A stretch of 64,000 nucleotides of DNA from positions 186,001-250,000 of the forward strand of contig NZ_CAKKNA010000002.1 of assembly GCF_918741275.1 (NCBI RefSeq). The letters run 5' to 3'. The stretch is from Bacillus sp. CECT 9360. GTDB lineage: Bacteria; Bacillota; Bacilli; Bacillales; DSM-1321. The notes under the pieces were generated by a model, which saw nothing but the letters and a program-made list of their open reading frames with translations, searched no databases and was not told where the DNA came from. Of the stretch, positions 8,370-18,400 are shown one piece after another. Positions within the stretch are counted from its first letter, which is position 1. Every line of letters begins with the position of its first letter. Made by a program: the position numbers and the translations under genes.

Positions 8370-9983
8370 ATGATGAATACTCCCTTGATTATGACGCAGA
8401 TGATTGAAAGAGCAGAAAAGTATTTTTCGAAAAAAAAAGTGATATCGCGTACGGAAAGCGGCATTCAAAGATTCACTTACTGCGAGATAGCCGAGCGCAC
8501 GAGAAGGCTGGCAAGTAGCCTTGAAAAATTGGGAATGAAAAAAGGGGACCGGATCGGCACCCTTGCGTGGAACCATCACCGGCATCTCGAAGCATATTTC
8601 GCAATCCCTTGCTCGGGGGCGGTGCTACATACGATTAATTTAAGACTTTCGCCACAGCATGTTTCTTATATCGTGAACCATTCTGAGGATAAATTATTGT
8701 TGATTGATGCAGATGTCCTGCCGCTGATTGAAAGCATTCAGGAAGAAATTCAGCACGTTAAAGGATTTATTATTATGACCGATGCAGAAGAACTGCCTGA
8801 AACGAAACTGTCTCCTGTATACCATTATGAAAAGCTAATCGCAGAAGGCGATCCTGCACACCCATTCGTTCAGGAAATCGATGAAAATGATCCGGCTGGC
8901 ATGTGCTATACGTCCGCTACAACCGGTAATCCAAAAGGGGTTGTTTACTCTCACCGTGGGATTGTGCTTCACAGTCTTGGACTGGGCTTGACAGACAATT
9001 TGGGCATCGCGGAGAGAGACACAGCGATGCCGGTTGTGCCGATGTTTCATGTGAACGCCTGGGGGCTTCCGTTTGCGGCGGTCTGGTTCGGCAGTAATCT
9101 CGTTTTGCCCGGACCGTATTTTACCCCGAAATTACTTGCCGAATTGATTGAATCGGAAAGAGTGACGCTAACCGCAGGCGTACCAACGATCTGGCTTGGC
9201 CTCCTGCATGAGCTGGAGGAAAACGAATATGACACAAGCAGCCTCAGGGCGGTAATTTGTGGTGGTTCCGCGGCGCCTAAAAGCATGATCAAAGCGTTTG
9301 AGCAAAAACACCAAATTCCCTTTGTTCATGCATACGGCATGACAGAAACAAGTCCGCTTGTTTTTACCTCGTCTCTGAAAAGCTATCATGATGATTTAGA
9401 AGAGGAAGAACAGTATGAGCTAAAAGCAAAGCAGGGAATGACGGTTCCGGGCATTGAAATAAAAGTAATCGGCAAGGATGGCGAAGTGAAAGCAGATGGA
9501 ATAGAAATGGGTGAATTGCTCATTCGTGGTCCGTGGATTGCCAGTGAGTATTACCGGGACGACAGGACTGAAGGTGCATTTAAAGATGGCTGGCTGTATA
9601 CCGGGGATGTTGTAACTGTTGACGGTGAAGGCTTCGTTAAGATTGTCGATCGGACCAAGGACTTAATTAAGAGCGGCGGGGAATGGATATCGTCAGTAGA
9701 CTTAGAGAACACATTGATGGCTCATGAAGCAATCTTCGAGGCAGCGGTTATCGCGGTTCCGCACGAAAGATGGCAGGAGCGGCCCGTCGCCTGCGTCGTC
9801 CTTAAAGAAGCTTATAAAGATAAGGTAACAAAAGATGAACTGATTGAATTTTTAAGGCCTCAGTTTGCGAAATGGTGGCTGCCGGATGAAGTGTTATTTA
9901 TGGATGAAATTCCGAAGACGTCAGTGGGCAAATTCCTGAAGAGGGCTCTTCGTGAACAAGTCCAGGATAAGGTGAAACTATAA
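8370..9983 (+). CDS. Fatty-acyl-CoA synthetase (AMP-forming, AlkK-like)
   Basis: 537 residues of the acyl-AMP ligase superfamily. The ATP-binding P-loop YTSATTGNPKGVVYSHR lies near residues 178-194, YGMTETSPL near 324-332, WLYTGDV near 408-414, and the C-terminal lysine motif SVGKFLKRAL near 519-528. It activates fatty acids to CoA esters for degradation; the closest relatives I recall are medium/long-chain AlkK-type enzymes. AAGGAGG precedes ATG 8370. A cre site immediately upstream suggests glucose repression, and a terminator follows. The neighbouring enoyl-CoA hydratase probably acts in the same pathway. Confidence 0.88.
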   Translation: MMNTPLIMTQMIERAEKYFSKKKVISRTESGIQRFTYCEIAERTRRLASSLEKLGMKKGDRIGTLAWNHHRHLEAYFAIPCSGAVLHTINLRLSPQHVSYIVNHSEDKLLLIDADVLPLIESIQEEIQHVKGFIIMTDAEELPETKLSPVYHYEKLIAEGDPAHPFVQEIDENDPAGMCYTSATTGNPKGVVYSHRGIVLHSLGLGLTDNLGIAERDTAMPVVPMFHVNAWGLPFAAVWFGSNLVLPGPYFTPKLLAELIESERVTLTAGVPTIWLGLLHELEENEYDTSSLRAVICGGSAAPKSMIKAFEQKHQIPFVHAYGMTETSPLVFTSSLKSYHDDLEEEEQYELKAKQGMTVPGIEIKVIGKDGEVKADGIEMGELLIRGPWIASEYYRDDRTEGAFKDGWLYTGDVVTVDGEGFVKIVDRTKDLIKSGGEWISSVDLENTLMAHEAIFEAAVIAVPHERWQERPVACVVLKEAYKDKVTKDELIEFLRPQFAKWWLPDEVLFMDEIPKTSVGKFLKRALREQVQDKVKL

Positions 9984-10030
9984 GAGTGTCTGTTCGAACG
10001 GGCAAACAGGTTATACAATAATCGCTAATA

Positions 10031-10060
10031 GGGGGTGGGATCCCATCCCATCCTCTTTTT
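10031..10060 (+). terminator. Terminator of acyl-CoA synthetase gene
   Basis: GGTGGGAT / ATCCCATCC stem with a CCC loop followed by TCTTTTTAT. Confidence 0.7.
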
Positions 10061-10167
10061 ATCATTCCTAAAAGTGGGACTTCTCACAATATTCATTTTT
10101 TTCTTTATATTTAAGTGAAAGAAACGTTATAATATGGATGAGAAAATTTTTTTGAGGAGGAAGAGCA

Positions 10168-10968
10168 GTGGGATCCTACGAATCAACTTCGGTTTCTGAG
10201 ACCATCATGGTAACGTATTCAGAAAGAACGGCTACAGTCGAACTGAACCGCCCTGAAGCTTTAAACGCAATGAATGAGCCAATGCTGCGTGAATTGGTGA
10301 GCGTACTTAAGGAAATAACGACGAATGAAGATGTCCATGTTGTTATTTTAAAAGGAAAAGGGAAAGCGTTTTCTTCCGGTGGAGATATCAAAATGATGCT
10401 TTCATCCAATGATGAGGCTGATTTTAACTCTTTGATGGATTGCATTAGTGAATTGGTGACAACGCTTTACTTTATGCCGAAGCTTACCATTTGTGGGATT
10501 CATGGAGCGGCAGCAGGCCTGGGGTTGAGTGTGGCGCTAGCGACGGATTACATTATTGCCGAGCCTGAAAGTAAAATTGCCATGAACTTCATCGGTATTG
10601 GTCTTGTGCCGGATGGAGGCGGCCATTTCTTCCTCGAAAGAAGACTGGGTGAAGTTCGCGCAAAGGAACTCATTTGGGAAGGAAAAGTAATGAGGGCGCA
10701 AGAAGCATTCGAAAAAGAATTAATACACGAAGTCGCTTCCGAAACGCTCGATCAAGCCATTGAGACGAAGCTGGAGAAATGGCTGAACAGCCCAATTCAG
10801 GCGATGATTAAGACGAAAAAAATCCTCGGTGAAAAAAACCGGCCGCTGTTATTAAAAATGCTTGAACTTGAAAAAAACGCACAGATGAAAATGCGCAGAA
10901 CAAGCGATCACCAGGAAGGTATCCAAGCATTTGTCGAGAAAAGAAAACCGAATTTTACAGGCAAGTAA
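10168..10968 (+). CDS. yhaR: Enoyl-CoA hydratase/isomerase-family protein YhaR
   Basis: 266 residues of the crotonase fold. The oxyanion-hole sequences are KGKAFSSGGDIKMM near residues 63-76 and IHGAAAGLGLSVALATD near 111-127, followed by NFIGIGLVPDGGGHFFL near 140-156. Crotonases hydrate or isomerise acyl-CoA thioesters. The second catalytic glutamate expected in true hydratases is replaced around PDGGGHF (GG rather than AGGT context), so activity could be isomerase-like. GTG 10168 has GAGGAGG seven bases upstream. A TATAAT lies at about 10129. Position next to yhaQ matches B. subtilis yhaR. Confidence 0.82.
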   Translation: MGSYESTSVSETIMVTYSERTATVELNRPEALNAMNEPMLRELVSVLKEITTNEDVHVVILKGKGKAFSSGGDIKMMLSSNDEADFNSLMDCISELVTTLYFMPKLTICGIHGAAAGLGLSVALATDYIIAEPESKIAMNFIGIGLVPDGGGHFFLERRLGEVRAKELIWEGKVMRAQEAFEKELIHEVASETLDQAIETKLEKWLNSPIQAMIKTKKILGEKNRPLLLKMLELEKNAQMKMRRTSDHQEGIQAFVEKRKPNFTGK

Positions 10969-10975
10969 AGAAAGC

Positions 10976-11004
10976 GGCCGGCAGGAAAACTGTCGGCCTT
11001 TTTG
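10976..11004 (+). terminator. Terminator of yhaR
   Basis: GGCCGGCAG / CTGTCGGCC hairpin with GAAAA loop and TTTTTG tail directly after the stop codon. Confidence 0.8.
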
Positions 11005-11018
11005 TTCGCGCTTACATT

Positions 11019-11207
11019 CTAGCGATGGAAAAGAATCAATTTTCCAGCAGGTGAAGTGCAGCGGTGTGTTTTGTCTTCATAGTTTTTTTCCTTTAGTAAA
11101 TTCCCACCCAAGTCTTTTGCCTCGTCATCCGTTTCTGCTTGAAATGATTCGTCCAGCAGTTTTTCTCCAGATGGTTCGAATACGGTTAACTTATAAATTC
11201 TACTCAT
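11019..11207 (-). CDS. yhzD: YhzD-like small protein
   Basis: 62 residues (MSRIYKLTVFEPSGEKLLDE start, C-terminal THRCTSPAGKLILFHR). The beta-strand-rich N-terminus, an acidic helix around residues 22-42 and the PAGKL end fit the YhzD family that lies in this neighbourhood in B. subtilis; function unknown. AAAAAGGGG stands about eight bases before the ATG. It is convergent with yhaR and divergent from yhaQ. Confidence 0.7.
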   Translation of the reverse strand: MSRIYKLTVFEPSGEKLLDESFQAETDDEAKDLGGNLLKEKNYEDKTHRCTSPAGKLILFHR

Positions 11208-11379
11208 AATAATAACCCCTTTTTAATAGTGTAGTTTGTAGTAGATCTTCATGAATCGCCTTTATATTATTTTTACATAATATTCAATAAATTAAAAGTT
11301 TTTTTGCAGCCCAGTTTTGAATACTGGTATACTTTAACTGATATGGGAAATGGCCCATTTGCGTAAAGGGGGAATACGA

Positions 11380-12279
11380 GTGGCACTACAGATAAACAAT
11401 GTTACGAAAAGGTTTGGGAATTTTACTGCTGTTGATTCTTTAAATTTTTCGATTGCTGAAAAGGAAATGTTTGGCTTCTTAGGAGCAAACGGAGCCGGGA
11501 AAACGACAACCTTCCGGATGATTCTTGGTCTTTTAGATCCGACGGAGGGTGAAATAACCTGGAACGGCAGATCTATTGATTATTCAACGAGCCCAATCAT
11601 CGGTTATTTGCCTGAGGAGCGCGGCTTATATCCAAAATTGAAGGTGCGGGATCAGGTCGTCTATCTTGCAAGATTAAGAGGAATGGATAAGGCGGCGGCA
11701 GTGAAAGAACTGGGCTACTGGTTGGAGCGTTTCAAGGTGCCTGAATATATGGATAAGAAGGTTGAAGAGCTTTCAAAAGGGAATCAGCAGAAAATCCAGT
11801 TTATTACCTCGGTGATACATAAGCCGAAGCTGTTAATCCTTGATGAGCCATTCAGCGGACTGGACCCGATAAATGTGGAGTTACTTAAAGAGGCTGTGAT
11901 TGATTTGCGTGAAAAAGGGACGACAATCGTCTTCTCCAGCCATCGAATGGAGCATGTCGAGGAGCTTTGTGAGGATTTATGTATCATGCATAAGGGAAGC
12001 CCGGTGGTAGCAGGAAAACTGAAGGATATCAAACGCAGTTTTGGCAAGAAAAATGTTGCGGTTCACGCAGATTTTGATTTAGCGTTCCTGGATGGATTCT
12101 CGGGTGTTACAAAATCGAAGACAACAACAGAGGGCAGAGTCCTTCAGGTCACCGGAGAAGACGTTGCCGAGAATATTCTCCGTGAATTGGTGCCGAGAGG
12201 ATTTGTCAGGAAATTCGAGCTTCAGGAGCCTTCCTTGAATGATATTTTCATAGAAAAGGTGGGGACCACATATGAATAA
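11380..12279 (+). CDS. yhaQ: ABC transporter ATP-binding protein YhaQ (NatA-like)
   Basis: 299 residues. Walker A GANGAGKTT lies near residues 34-42, the signature motif LSKGNQQK near 131-138, and Walker B LLILDEPFSGLDP near 151-163, with the switch SSHRMEH following. The extended C-terminus is typical of NatA-type exporters. It pairs with the permease YhaP, whose ATG overlaps its last codons by 8 bp. The family partner system NatAB exports sodium; the substrate of YhaQP is unknown. GTG 11380 follows AAAGGGGGAA by about eight bases; the upstream ATG 11350 lacks a ribosome site. Confidence 0.88.
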   Translation: MALQINNVTKRFGNFTAVDSLNFSIAEKEMFGFLGANGAGKTTTFRMILGLLDPTEGEITWNGRSIDYSTSPIIGYLPEERGLYPKLKVRDQVVYLARLRGMDKAAAVKELGYWLERFKVPEYMDKKVEELSKGNQQKIQFITSVIHKPKLLILDEPFSGLDPINVELLKEAVIDLREKGTTIVFSSHRMEHVEELCEDLCIMHKGSPVVAGKLKDIKRSFGKKNVAVHADFDLAFLDGFSGVTKSKTTTEGRVLQVTGEDVAENILRELVPRGFVRKFELQEPSLNDIFIEKVGTTYE

Positions 12280-13510
12280 GTTTTTCATTGTATTGTTCCA
12301 TACATATGTTTCAAAGCTAAAAACGAAGTCATACATTGTATCTACGATTATCACACTTTTGTTAATTGTAGGACTGGCGAATCTGACAAAGATCATCGAT
12401 TATTTTGATAAAGAAGAAAAGGACCATATTGGAGTAATCGATCAAACAGGACTCATGTATGATCAGTTAGAAGGGCAAATGCAGGCAATCAATAAAGGTG
12501 TAAAGCTTAGGCTGGTTGAGAATGAAGCCTCAGCCAAGAAGCTTGTAAATAGTGATAAACTTACAGGCTATCTGATAATAGAGAATGATTCAACTGAAAA
12601 GTTGAAAGGTACTTATAAGTCGAATTCGATCTCGGATTCTACCATAAGCAATGACCTTTTAATGGCGTTGACCAGCGTGAAGAACAATCTGACGGCAGGA
12701 GAACTGAAGCTGACATCAGAGCAGCTGGCGGCATTGAATGCACCTGCCGCGTTTGAAAAAGTCGCGCTTGAGAAAAGTGCCAAAACCGAAGAAGAGCTGA
12801 ATCAGGCCCGCGGTCTTGTCTACATTATTGTATTTTTCATCTACTTTAATGTCATCATGTATGCCAGCATGATTGCCAATGAAGTGGCCATGGAGAAAAC
12901 GTCAAGGGTGATGGAAATCCTCGTTTCCAGCGTGCCGCCTGTTCAACAGATGTTTGCGAAAATCCTTGGGATTGCCTTGTTAAGCATCACCCAATTGTCA
13001 TTAATTATCGCAGTAGGCTATGGGTTTATCAAACAAAACATGAATGACATGAATGAAGGGTTTTCTAGTTTTTTTGGTTTCGGCAATACAAGCATTTCAA
13101 CCATTATATACGCGATCATCTTTTTCTTGCTCGGTTACTTCCTGTACGCGACCCTCGCTGCTTTCCTTGGCTCGATGGTCAGCAGAGTAGAGGATGTGCA
13201 GCCGATGATTGCGCCGTTGACTATTCTTGTCATGGTCGGCTTTTTTATTGCGATGTATGGACTTAACGATCCGACATCCAGCTTCATTACGGGAACTTCA
13301 TTCATTCCGTTTTTCAGCCCGATGATTATGTTCCTGCGGGTCGGCATGATTTCGGTCCCGTTCTGGCAAATCGCGCTCAGTATAGGGATTCTGGTCATTA
13401 CCATTGTAGTACTTGGGATTTTCGGAGGAAAAGTATACCGAGGCGGGGTTCTTATGTATGGAAGCTCCAAATCTTATAGAGACATAAAGAAAGCCCTGCA
13501 AATTAAATAG
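12272..13510 (+). CDS. yhaP: ABC-2 type permease YhaP (NatB-like)
   Basis: 412 residues. One transmembrane segment near residues 22-42, a long extracytoplasmic domain, then a cluster of five or six membrane segments from about residue 178 to 400 give the NatB/ABC-2 topology. The motif NEVAMEKTSRVMEILVSSV near residues 203-221 is characteristic of this family. It is translationally coupled to yhaQ by an 8-bp overlap, so the two build one exporter. A perfect 13-bp hairpin follows the stop codon. Confidence 0.87.
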   Translation: MNKFFIVLFHTYVSKLKTKSYIVSTIITLLLIVGLANLTKIIDYFDKEEKDHIGVIDQTGLMYDQLEGQMQAINKGVKLRLVENEASAKKLVNSDKLTGYLIIENDSTEKLKGTYKSNSISDSTISNDLLMALTSVKNNLTAGELKLTSEQLAALNAPAAFEKVALEKSAKTEEELNQARGLVYIIVFFIYFNVIMYASMIANEVAMEKTSRVMEILVSSVPPVQQMFAKILGIALLSITQLSLIIAVGYGFIKQNMNDMNEGFSSFFGFGNTSISTIIYAIIFFLLGYFLYATLAAFLGSMVSRVEDVQPMIAPLTILVMVGFFIAMYGLNDPTSSFITGTSFIPFFSPMIMFLRVGMISVPFWQIALSIGILVITIVVLGIFGGKVYRGGVLMYGSSKSYRDIKKALQIK

Positions 13511-13524
13511 TAAACTAACTCAGG

Positions 13525-13556
13525 AGACCTATTCACATCCTGTGAATAGGTCTTTG
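13525..13556 (+). terminator. Hairpin after yhaP (probable terminator)
   Basis: Perfect 13-bp stem AGACCTATTCACA / TGTGAATAGGTCT with a 3-base loop; only a short T-rich tail (TTTGATG), so it may attenuate rather than fully stop transcription into the next small gene. Confidence 0.6.
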
Positions 13557-13577
13557 ATGAATGAGGAGGATTCAAAT

Positions 13578-13733
13578 ATGAACAGTTGGCTCAACGGTTT
13601 TTATGCTTTAGCATTGGGGGTCATCTCATTTTTCACAGGCGAAGTAGTAACATTTGTTATGCTAGGGTTTATTTTAATAAGCCTTAATAATATCCATTCG
13701 ACTGTAAAGAAAATTTATGAAAAAGACAATTAG
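13578..13733 (+). CDS. Small hydrophobic protein, unknown function
   Basis: 51 residues (MNSWLNGFYALALGVISFFT start) with a single long hydrophobic span of about 35 residues that could form two short membrane helices, then a basic tail ending KIYEKDN. GAGGAGGA lies about nine bases before ATG 13578; the longer frame to 13542 would start inside the preceding hairpin. I do not recognise a family. It lies between yhaP and yhaO and may be read from the yhaQP promoter. Confidence 0.6.
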   Translation: MNSWLNGFYALALGVISFFTGEVVTFVMLGFILISLNNIHSTVKKIYEKDN

Positions 13734-13813
13734 CGGATCCTTTAATGATATGTGTATCATAGATCAATTTAAAAATTAATATTATTTGAGAGTTAGATCA
13801 TGCACTCAATTTA

Positions 13814-13856
13814 AAGTGACAGGGACCATCGTTTTATGGAGGTTCCTGTCACCTTT
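13814..13856 (+). terminator. Terminator-like hairpin
   Basis: AGTGACAGGGACC pairs with GGTTCCTGTCACCT, followed by TTCTTTTCTT. It ends the transcript of the preceding small gene. Confidence 0.6.
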
Positions 13857-13901
13857 CTTTTCTTGAAAGATAAGAAAGTATAACCTTTTTAACTTTGATA
13901 G

Positions 13902-14147
13902 GTGTCTAGCTACAGCGCTCAGCCTCGACGTACAAGACGTACTAGTGCCGACGAAGACATAAGGACGTGGCGATTTTAGTCGGCCTCGGGTCATAAGCCA
14001 AACCACTGTTTCACTTTAGGAACTGCCTCCTCGCGGTTCGTCTTATGCCTGTCGGAGGCCCACACGATGTGGGTCAGAACGACGTTGCCACAAGACGTGG
14101 CGCTCTTAGTCGTTCTTCCTTATTCTGAGGGCGCTTGCGCTTTTCTT
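13902..14147 (+). repeat. Structured interspersed repeat, copy B
   Basis: Second copy of the family also at 2124 and 48117. Starts GTGTCTAGCTACAGCGC and ends GGGCGCTTGCGCTTTTCTT. It shares long blocks with copy C, including AACTGCCTCCTCGCGG and CAGAACGACGTTGCCACA, and with copy A the block GTGCCGACGAAGACATAAGG. It has the same orientation as yhaO, whose start codon lies about 60 bp beyond. Confidence 0.78.
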
Positions 14148-14208
14148 ATGTTAAAATATTTTTATATATATGGGTTGTCGGACTGAACATAAGGGAGTGT
14201 ATCGGGAA

Positions 14209-15447
14209 GTGGGCAAAATTGTTTTTATACATGGTGCTGATTTGCATTTGGACAGTCCTTTTACGGGATTGAAAAATTTGCCAGGATTTATAATCGAACA
14301 GCTGAGGGAAAGTTCGTTTCGGGCATTTCAAAAAATTATTGATGCTGCGATTTTTAATAGTGTTGACTTTATGTTGCTGGCCGGCGATATCTATGATCTT
14401 GAAAACCGCAGCCTTCGTACACAGGTGCGCTTTCGTAAAGAGATGGAGAGATTAAGGGAACACCAGATTCCGGTGTATATCATTCATGGCAACCATGATC
14501 ATTTGGACGGTTCATGGGTACACGTGGATTTACCGGATAATGTTCATGTTTTCCAGGCAAAAGCGGAAGTAAAGCCATTTCGGAAGCAGGACGGGACCAC
14601 AGTTAATATTTATGGCTATAGTTACCCGAAAAGGCATGTTTCCGAGCGGATCATTTCACAGTACAGAAAACAGGATGATGCTGATTACCATATTGGACTT
14701 CTTCATGGCAATCTGGAGGGAAACTCGGATCATAGTCCTTATGCTCCCTTTTCGCCGAATGATTTGGCGGAACAGGATTTTGACTATTGGGCGCTTGGCC
14801 ATATACATAAGAGACAATTCGTTTCAGAACGTCCGCCGGCGATTTATCCGGGAAATATCCAGGGAAGAAACAGGAAAGAAACCGGAGCAAAAGGATGTTA
14901 TTTAGTGACAATCGATAACGGTTTGACGGAGCATCATTTCATTGAAACGAGCCCGATTGTCTGGGATTCAGTAAAAATCAACATAAACGGTGACAGCCCG
15001 TTCGATAAAATACTCAATGAATGCCGGGATCATCTCGAAGAAATCCGATCCAATGATCAGGCATTTTTGCTAGAGCTAGTGCTTGATATTGAGAATCATG
15101 ATAATCCTTCTATGTTTACCGATGATTTTCTTGAAGGGCTCTTAGAAAGCCTGCAGGAGGATGAGGATGACAAAGCGGCCTTCGTCTGGCCGCATCGGGT
15201 AAGGATCGAAAACGGTTTACGGAGTACGATGCAGAGTATGTCAGAGAATCCATTCTTTAGCGAACTATTTACACTTGCCGGCGACTTTGAAGATATGGAT
15301 GATGCATTGGGCCATTTATATAAGCACAGAGAGGCGCGGAAATTCCTTGAACCGCTGAATGAAGAAGAAAGTGCGGAGCTTATCAGTGATTCACAAAGGC
15401 TCATTATGCTGTTGTTTCAAGATGACACGAGGAAGGGAGGTTTATAA
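14209..15447 (+). CDS. yhaO: SbcD-like metallophosphoesterase nuclease YhaO
   Basis: 412 residues. All five calcineurin-type phosphoesterase motifs are visible near the N-terminus: GADLHLDS, LLAGDIYD, HGNHDH, LLHGNL and ALGHIHKR (last near residue 205). This is the Mre11/SbcD arrangement of a DNA nuclease. The next gene starts on the base after its stop, and encodes the SMC-like ATPase YhaN, so the pair is an SbcCD/Rad50-Mre11-like complex. GTG 14209 aligns with the B. subtilis N-terminus (KIVFIHGADLH); a weak GGGAGTG lies 11 bases upstream, and ATG 14170 is possible but less likely. Confidence 0.88.
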   Translation: MGKIVFIHGADLHLDSPFTGLKNLPGFIIEQLRESSFRAFQKIIDAAIFNSVDFMLLAGDIYDLENRSLRTQVRFRKEMERLREHQIPVYIIHGNHDHLDGSWVHVDLPDNVHVFQAKAEVKPFRKQDGTTVNIYGYSYPKRHVSERIISQYRKQDDADYHIGLLHGNLEGNSDHSPYAPFSPNDLAEQDFDYWALGHIHKRQFVSERPPAIYPGNIQGRNRKETGAKGCYLVTIDNGLTEHHFIETSPIVWDSVKININGDSPFDKILNECRDHLEEIRSNDQAFLLELVLDIENHDNPSMFTDDFLEGLLESLQEDEDDKAAFVWPHRVRIENGLRSTMQSMSENPFFSELFTLAGDFEDMDDALGHLYKHREARKFLEPLNEEESAELISDSQRLIMLLFQDDTRKGGL

Positions 15448-18400
15448 GTGAAAATCAAGGAATTGCATGTGTACGGATATGGCAAGCTTGAAAACAAGAG
15501 ATTCACTGATATCGGACAGCTGCAGATTTTTTTCGGGGAAAATGAGTCAGGGAAGACAACGATCATGTCATTCATCCATAGTCTATTATTCGGCTTTCCG
15601 ACTAAGGTCCAAACCGAACGGCGTTATGAACCGAAACTGAATGCGAAATACGGCGGAAGAATCTTGCTACATTCTGATCTTTACGGCGAGGTAAGCATTG
15701 AGAGAGTAAAAGGAAAAGCGACCGGAGACGTATCGGTAACTTTTGAAAATGGATCGATTGGAACTGAAGAGGATATTAAAAAGATACTGCAGGGCATGGA
15801 CAAAAGCTACTTTCAGTCCGTGTTCTCCTTCGATTTACACGGGCTCCACGGCGTGCAAAGCATTAGCGAAGCAACCCTTGGGAAATATTTGCTGTCCGCT
15901 GGAATGATCGGCAATGATAAGCTGCTCGAAGCTGAAAACAGGCTGCAAAAGGTACTCGATGCCCGCTTTAAGCCTTCCGGGCAAAAGCCGACCTTAAATG
16001 TAAAGCTGAATCAGTTGAAGGATATGCAAGCAAGACTGAAAAAATCAGATGAGGAACAGCGCACCTACACAGAGCTCAAGCTAAAGCAAATAGAGACAGA
16101 AGCTGAACTTTCCGAGCTGAAAAATAAAGTCGTAAAGAACGAAGACACACTATGGAAATACCAGGAGTTCCTAAGAACCCGGCCGCTTTTTGAAGAAAAA
16201 CAGACATTGCAGGCAAGGCTGTCCGAATTCGGCGATGTCCCTTTTCCAACCGATGGCATCAAGCGACTTGAACAGCTTCTGGCCATGAAAATACCAAACG
16301 ATGCCCAGCTTTCCGCTTTGGACCAGAAAAAGCAAGAAAACGAATCTAACACAAAAGAATTGAACATTTCTCCATACTTAACTGCCAACAAAGAAAAAGT
16401 TGCAGCGTTTCTTGAGAAATCACCTTTTCTAGAAAGCAAGCAGATAGAAAGAAACAAGCTTGAACAGACTCTTCATTCAAAACAAAGAGAAAAGCAAAAA
16501 TATATGAACGATTTGAACATGGACATGCCGGATGAAGAAATCATGAAGCTGGATACAAGCACATTTACGACTGAAAAGGTAAAAGAGCTAGAACGGGAAA
16601 AGCATCGATTGAAGAGCGAGCGAATCCGAATCGATGAGAAGTATAAACAAGAAAAAAATCGCCTTGAACTAACGGAAGCAAGAATGAAGGAGCTTTCAGA
16701 AAGCCGCCTCCCGGATGAAGAAAGAAAGCGACTGGAGAGGGAAGAAAGTTCGCAAAGAAATGAAAGCTATGCAAGCCTGAAAAAAGAAATCCTGGAAGAA
16801 CAAATCGCCGAGTTGACAAAAAAACATGCCCAGGCGGCCGCGAAAAAACAAGGCAATCAAAAGAGAAACAATATGATGACGACCTTGCTGGCAATGATTT
16901 GCCTGGGAATAACGGTTTATGCCTGGATAGGCGGACAGTTCCTTTTAGGGACAGTTTCTGCCTTATTCGCTGTCATCGCGATCGTATCACGTTTTTTTAT
17001 CAATCAAAATGACGTGCTGTTGGATTTAAAGCAACAATTGGCTGAAGCTGAAAATAAGAAAAGGGAATACGAACAGCAGGCTAGTTCAGGACAAATCAAG
17101 GATCAAGCTTCCATCCGCCACCTTTTGCAAAGAGAGACGGAAACCCAGCAGCAATTGCTTGCCGAAAGCTTCAAACTCAAAGATAGAACAGCTGCTTTCG
17201 ATGCGGTGTTACAGGAATCGGAAAGCTGGGAAACAAGCTGGAATGAAATCCATAAAGAACTGGATGCTCTCATGAAAAAGTGGAACATGCCATTGCATTC
17301 AAAGGAGGATTTCCATGCTGGAGCGGTTCTGGAAATGTTGGTGAATTTAAAGCATACCACTTTGGAATCTGCAGAGTTATGGAAAGAGCTAAATCAGCTG
17401 ACTAAAGATATAACTGAACAAGAGCGAGAACTGCTCAACATTTCTGAACAGCTTGGGTTGCGAGCTGCAAATTGGCGGGAAGCAACGATCAAAATCAAAG
17501 AGGCCCAAAACGTGCACCAAGACCAATCCTTACAGCTCAAACAATACTCGCAAGAAAAGAAGCAGCAGGAGGCAGAAACAGAAAGATTGCGTTCAGAATC
17601 TGCGTTCTTATCGGCAGAGGTGAACCAGCTGTTCCAGTCAGCCCTCGTGGAAACGGAAGAGGAATTCCGAAGAAAAGCGATTCTTACCGAAGAAAAGGAA
17701 AAAATAGAGAACAGCCTTCTTATGATTTCTGCTCAGCTTGAAAATGTGACACTTGAGCGAGAAGATTACGAAGCCTTTTCAAACTCAAAGGTGAGCAATT
17801 ACACGGTTGAAACCCTTGAAGCGGAAAGAAAGAACATGCTGGGCGAACAATCGGTATTATTGGAGCGGTTATCCGATTTAAAGCATCAAATCAAACAGCT
17901 GGAAGAGGGGGGCACATATAGTGTACTGCTCTATCAATTTAATGAAGCAAAAGCTGCCTTCAATGAAGAGGCTAGGGAATGGTCGAAGTATGCCCTTGCA
18001 AAAAGCTTATTGGACAAAACGATTGCCACCTTTAAACGGGAACGGCTGCCCAAGGTGATTGTTCAGGCGGAAGACTATTTATCTTTTTTAACCGATGGGG
18101 AATATAAAAGAGTCTTGCTTGGTGAGACTGTTGATGGCCTCTATTTGGAACGTTTTGACGGGCTTCGTTTTGAAGCGGGGGAGGTCAGCCGTGGAACGGC
18201 GGAACAGGTATATGTATCACTGCGACTAGCCCTTGCCCATCATATGTTCCCGGATGAGGGCTTCCCGATTCTAATCGATGACAGCTTTGTTAACTTTGAT
18301 GGAAACCGTACCCTTAATATGATTAAGCTGCTGCAGAAAATTTCAGAAACCCGGCAGGTCATCTTTTTTACCTGTCATGAGCATTTGCTAGCACACTTCA

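Noticed and set aside
17472-17741. Plus-strand frame inside yhaN
   Set aside because: Out-of-frame shadow of the coiled-coil region, with biased Arg/Pro composition.
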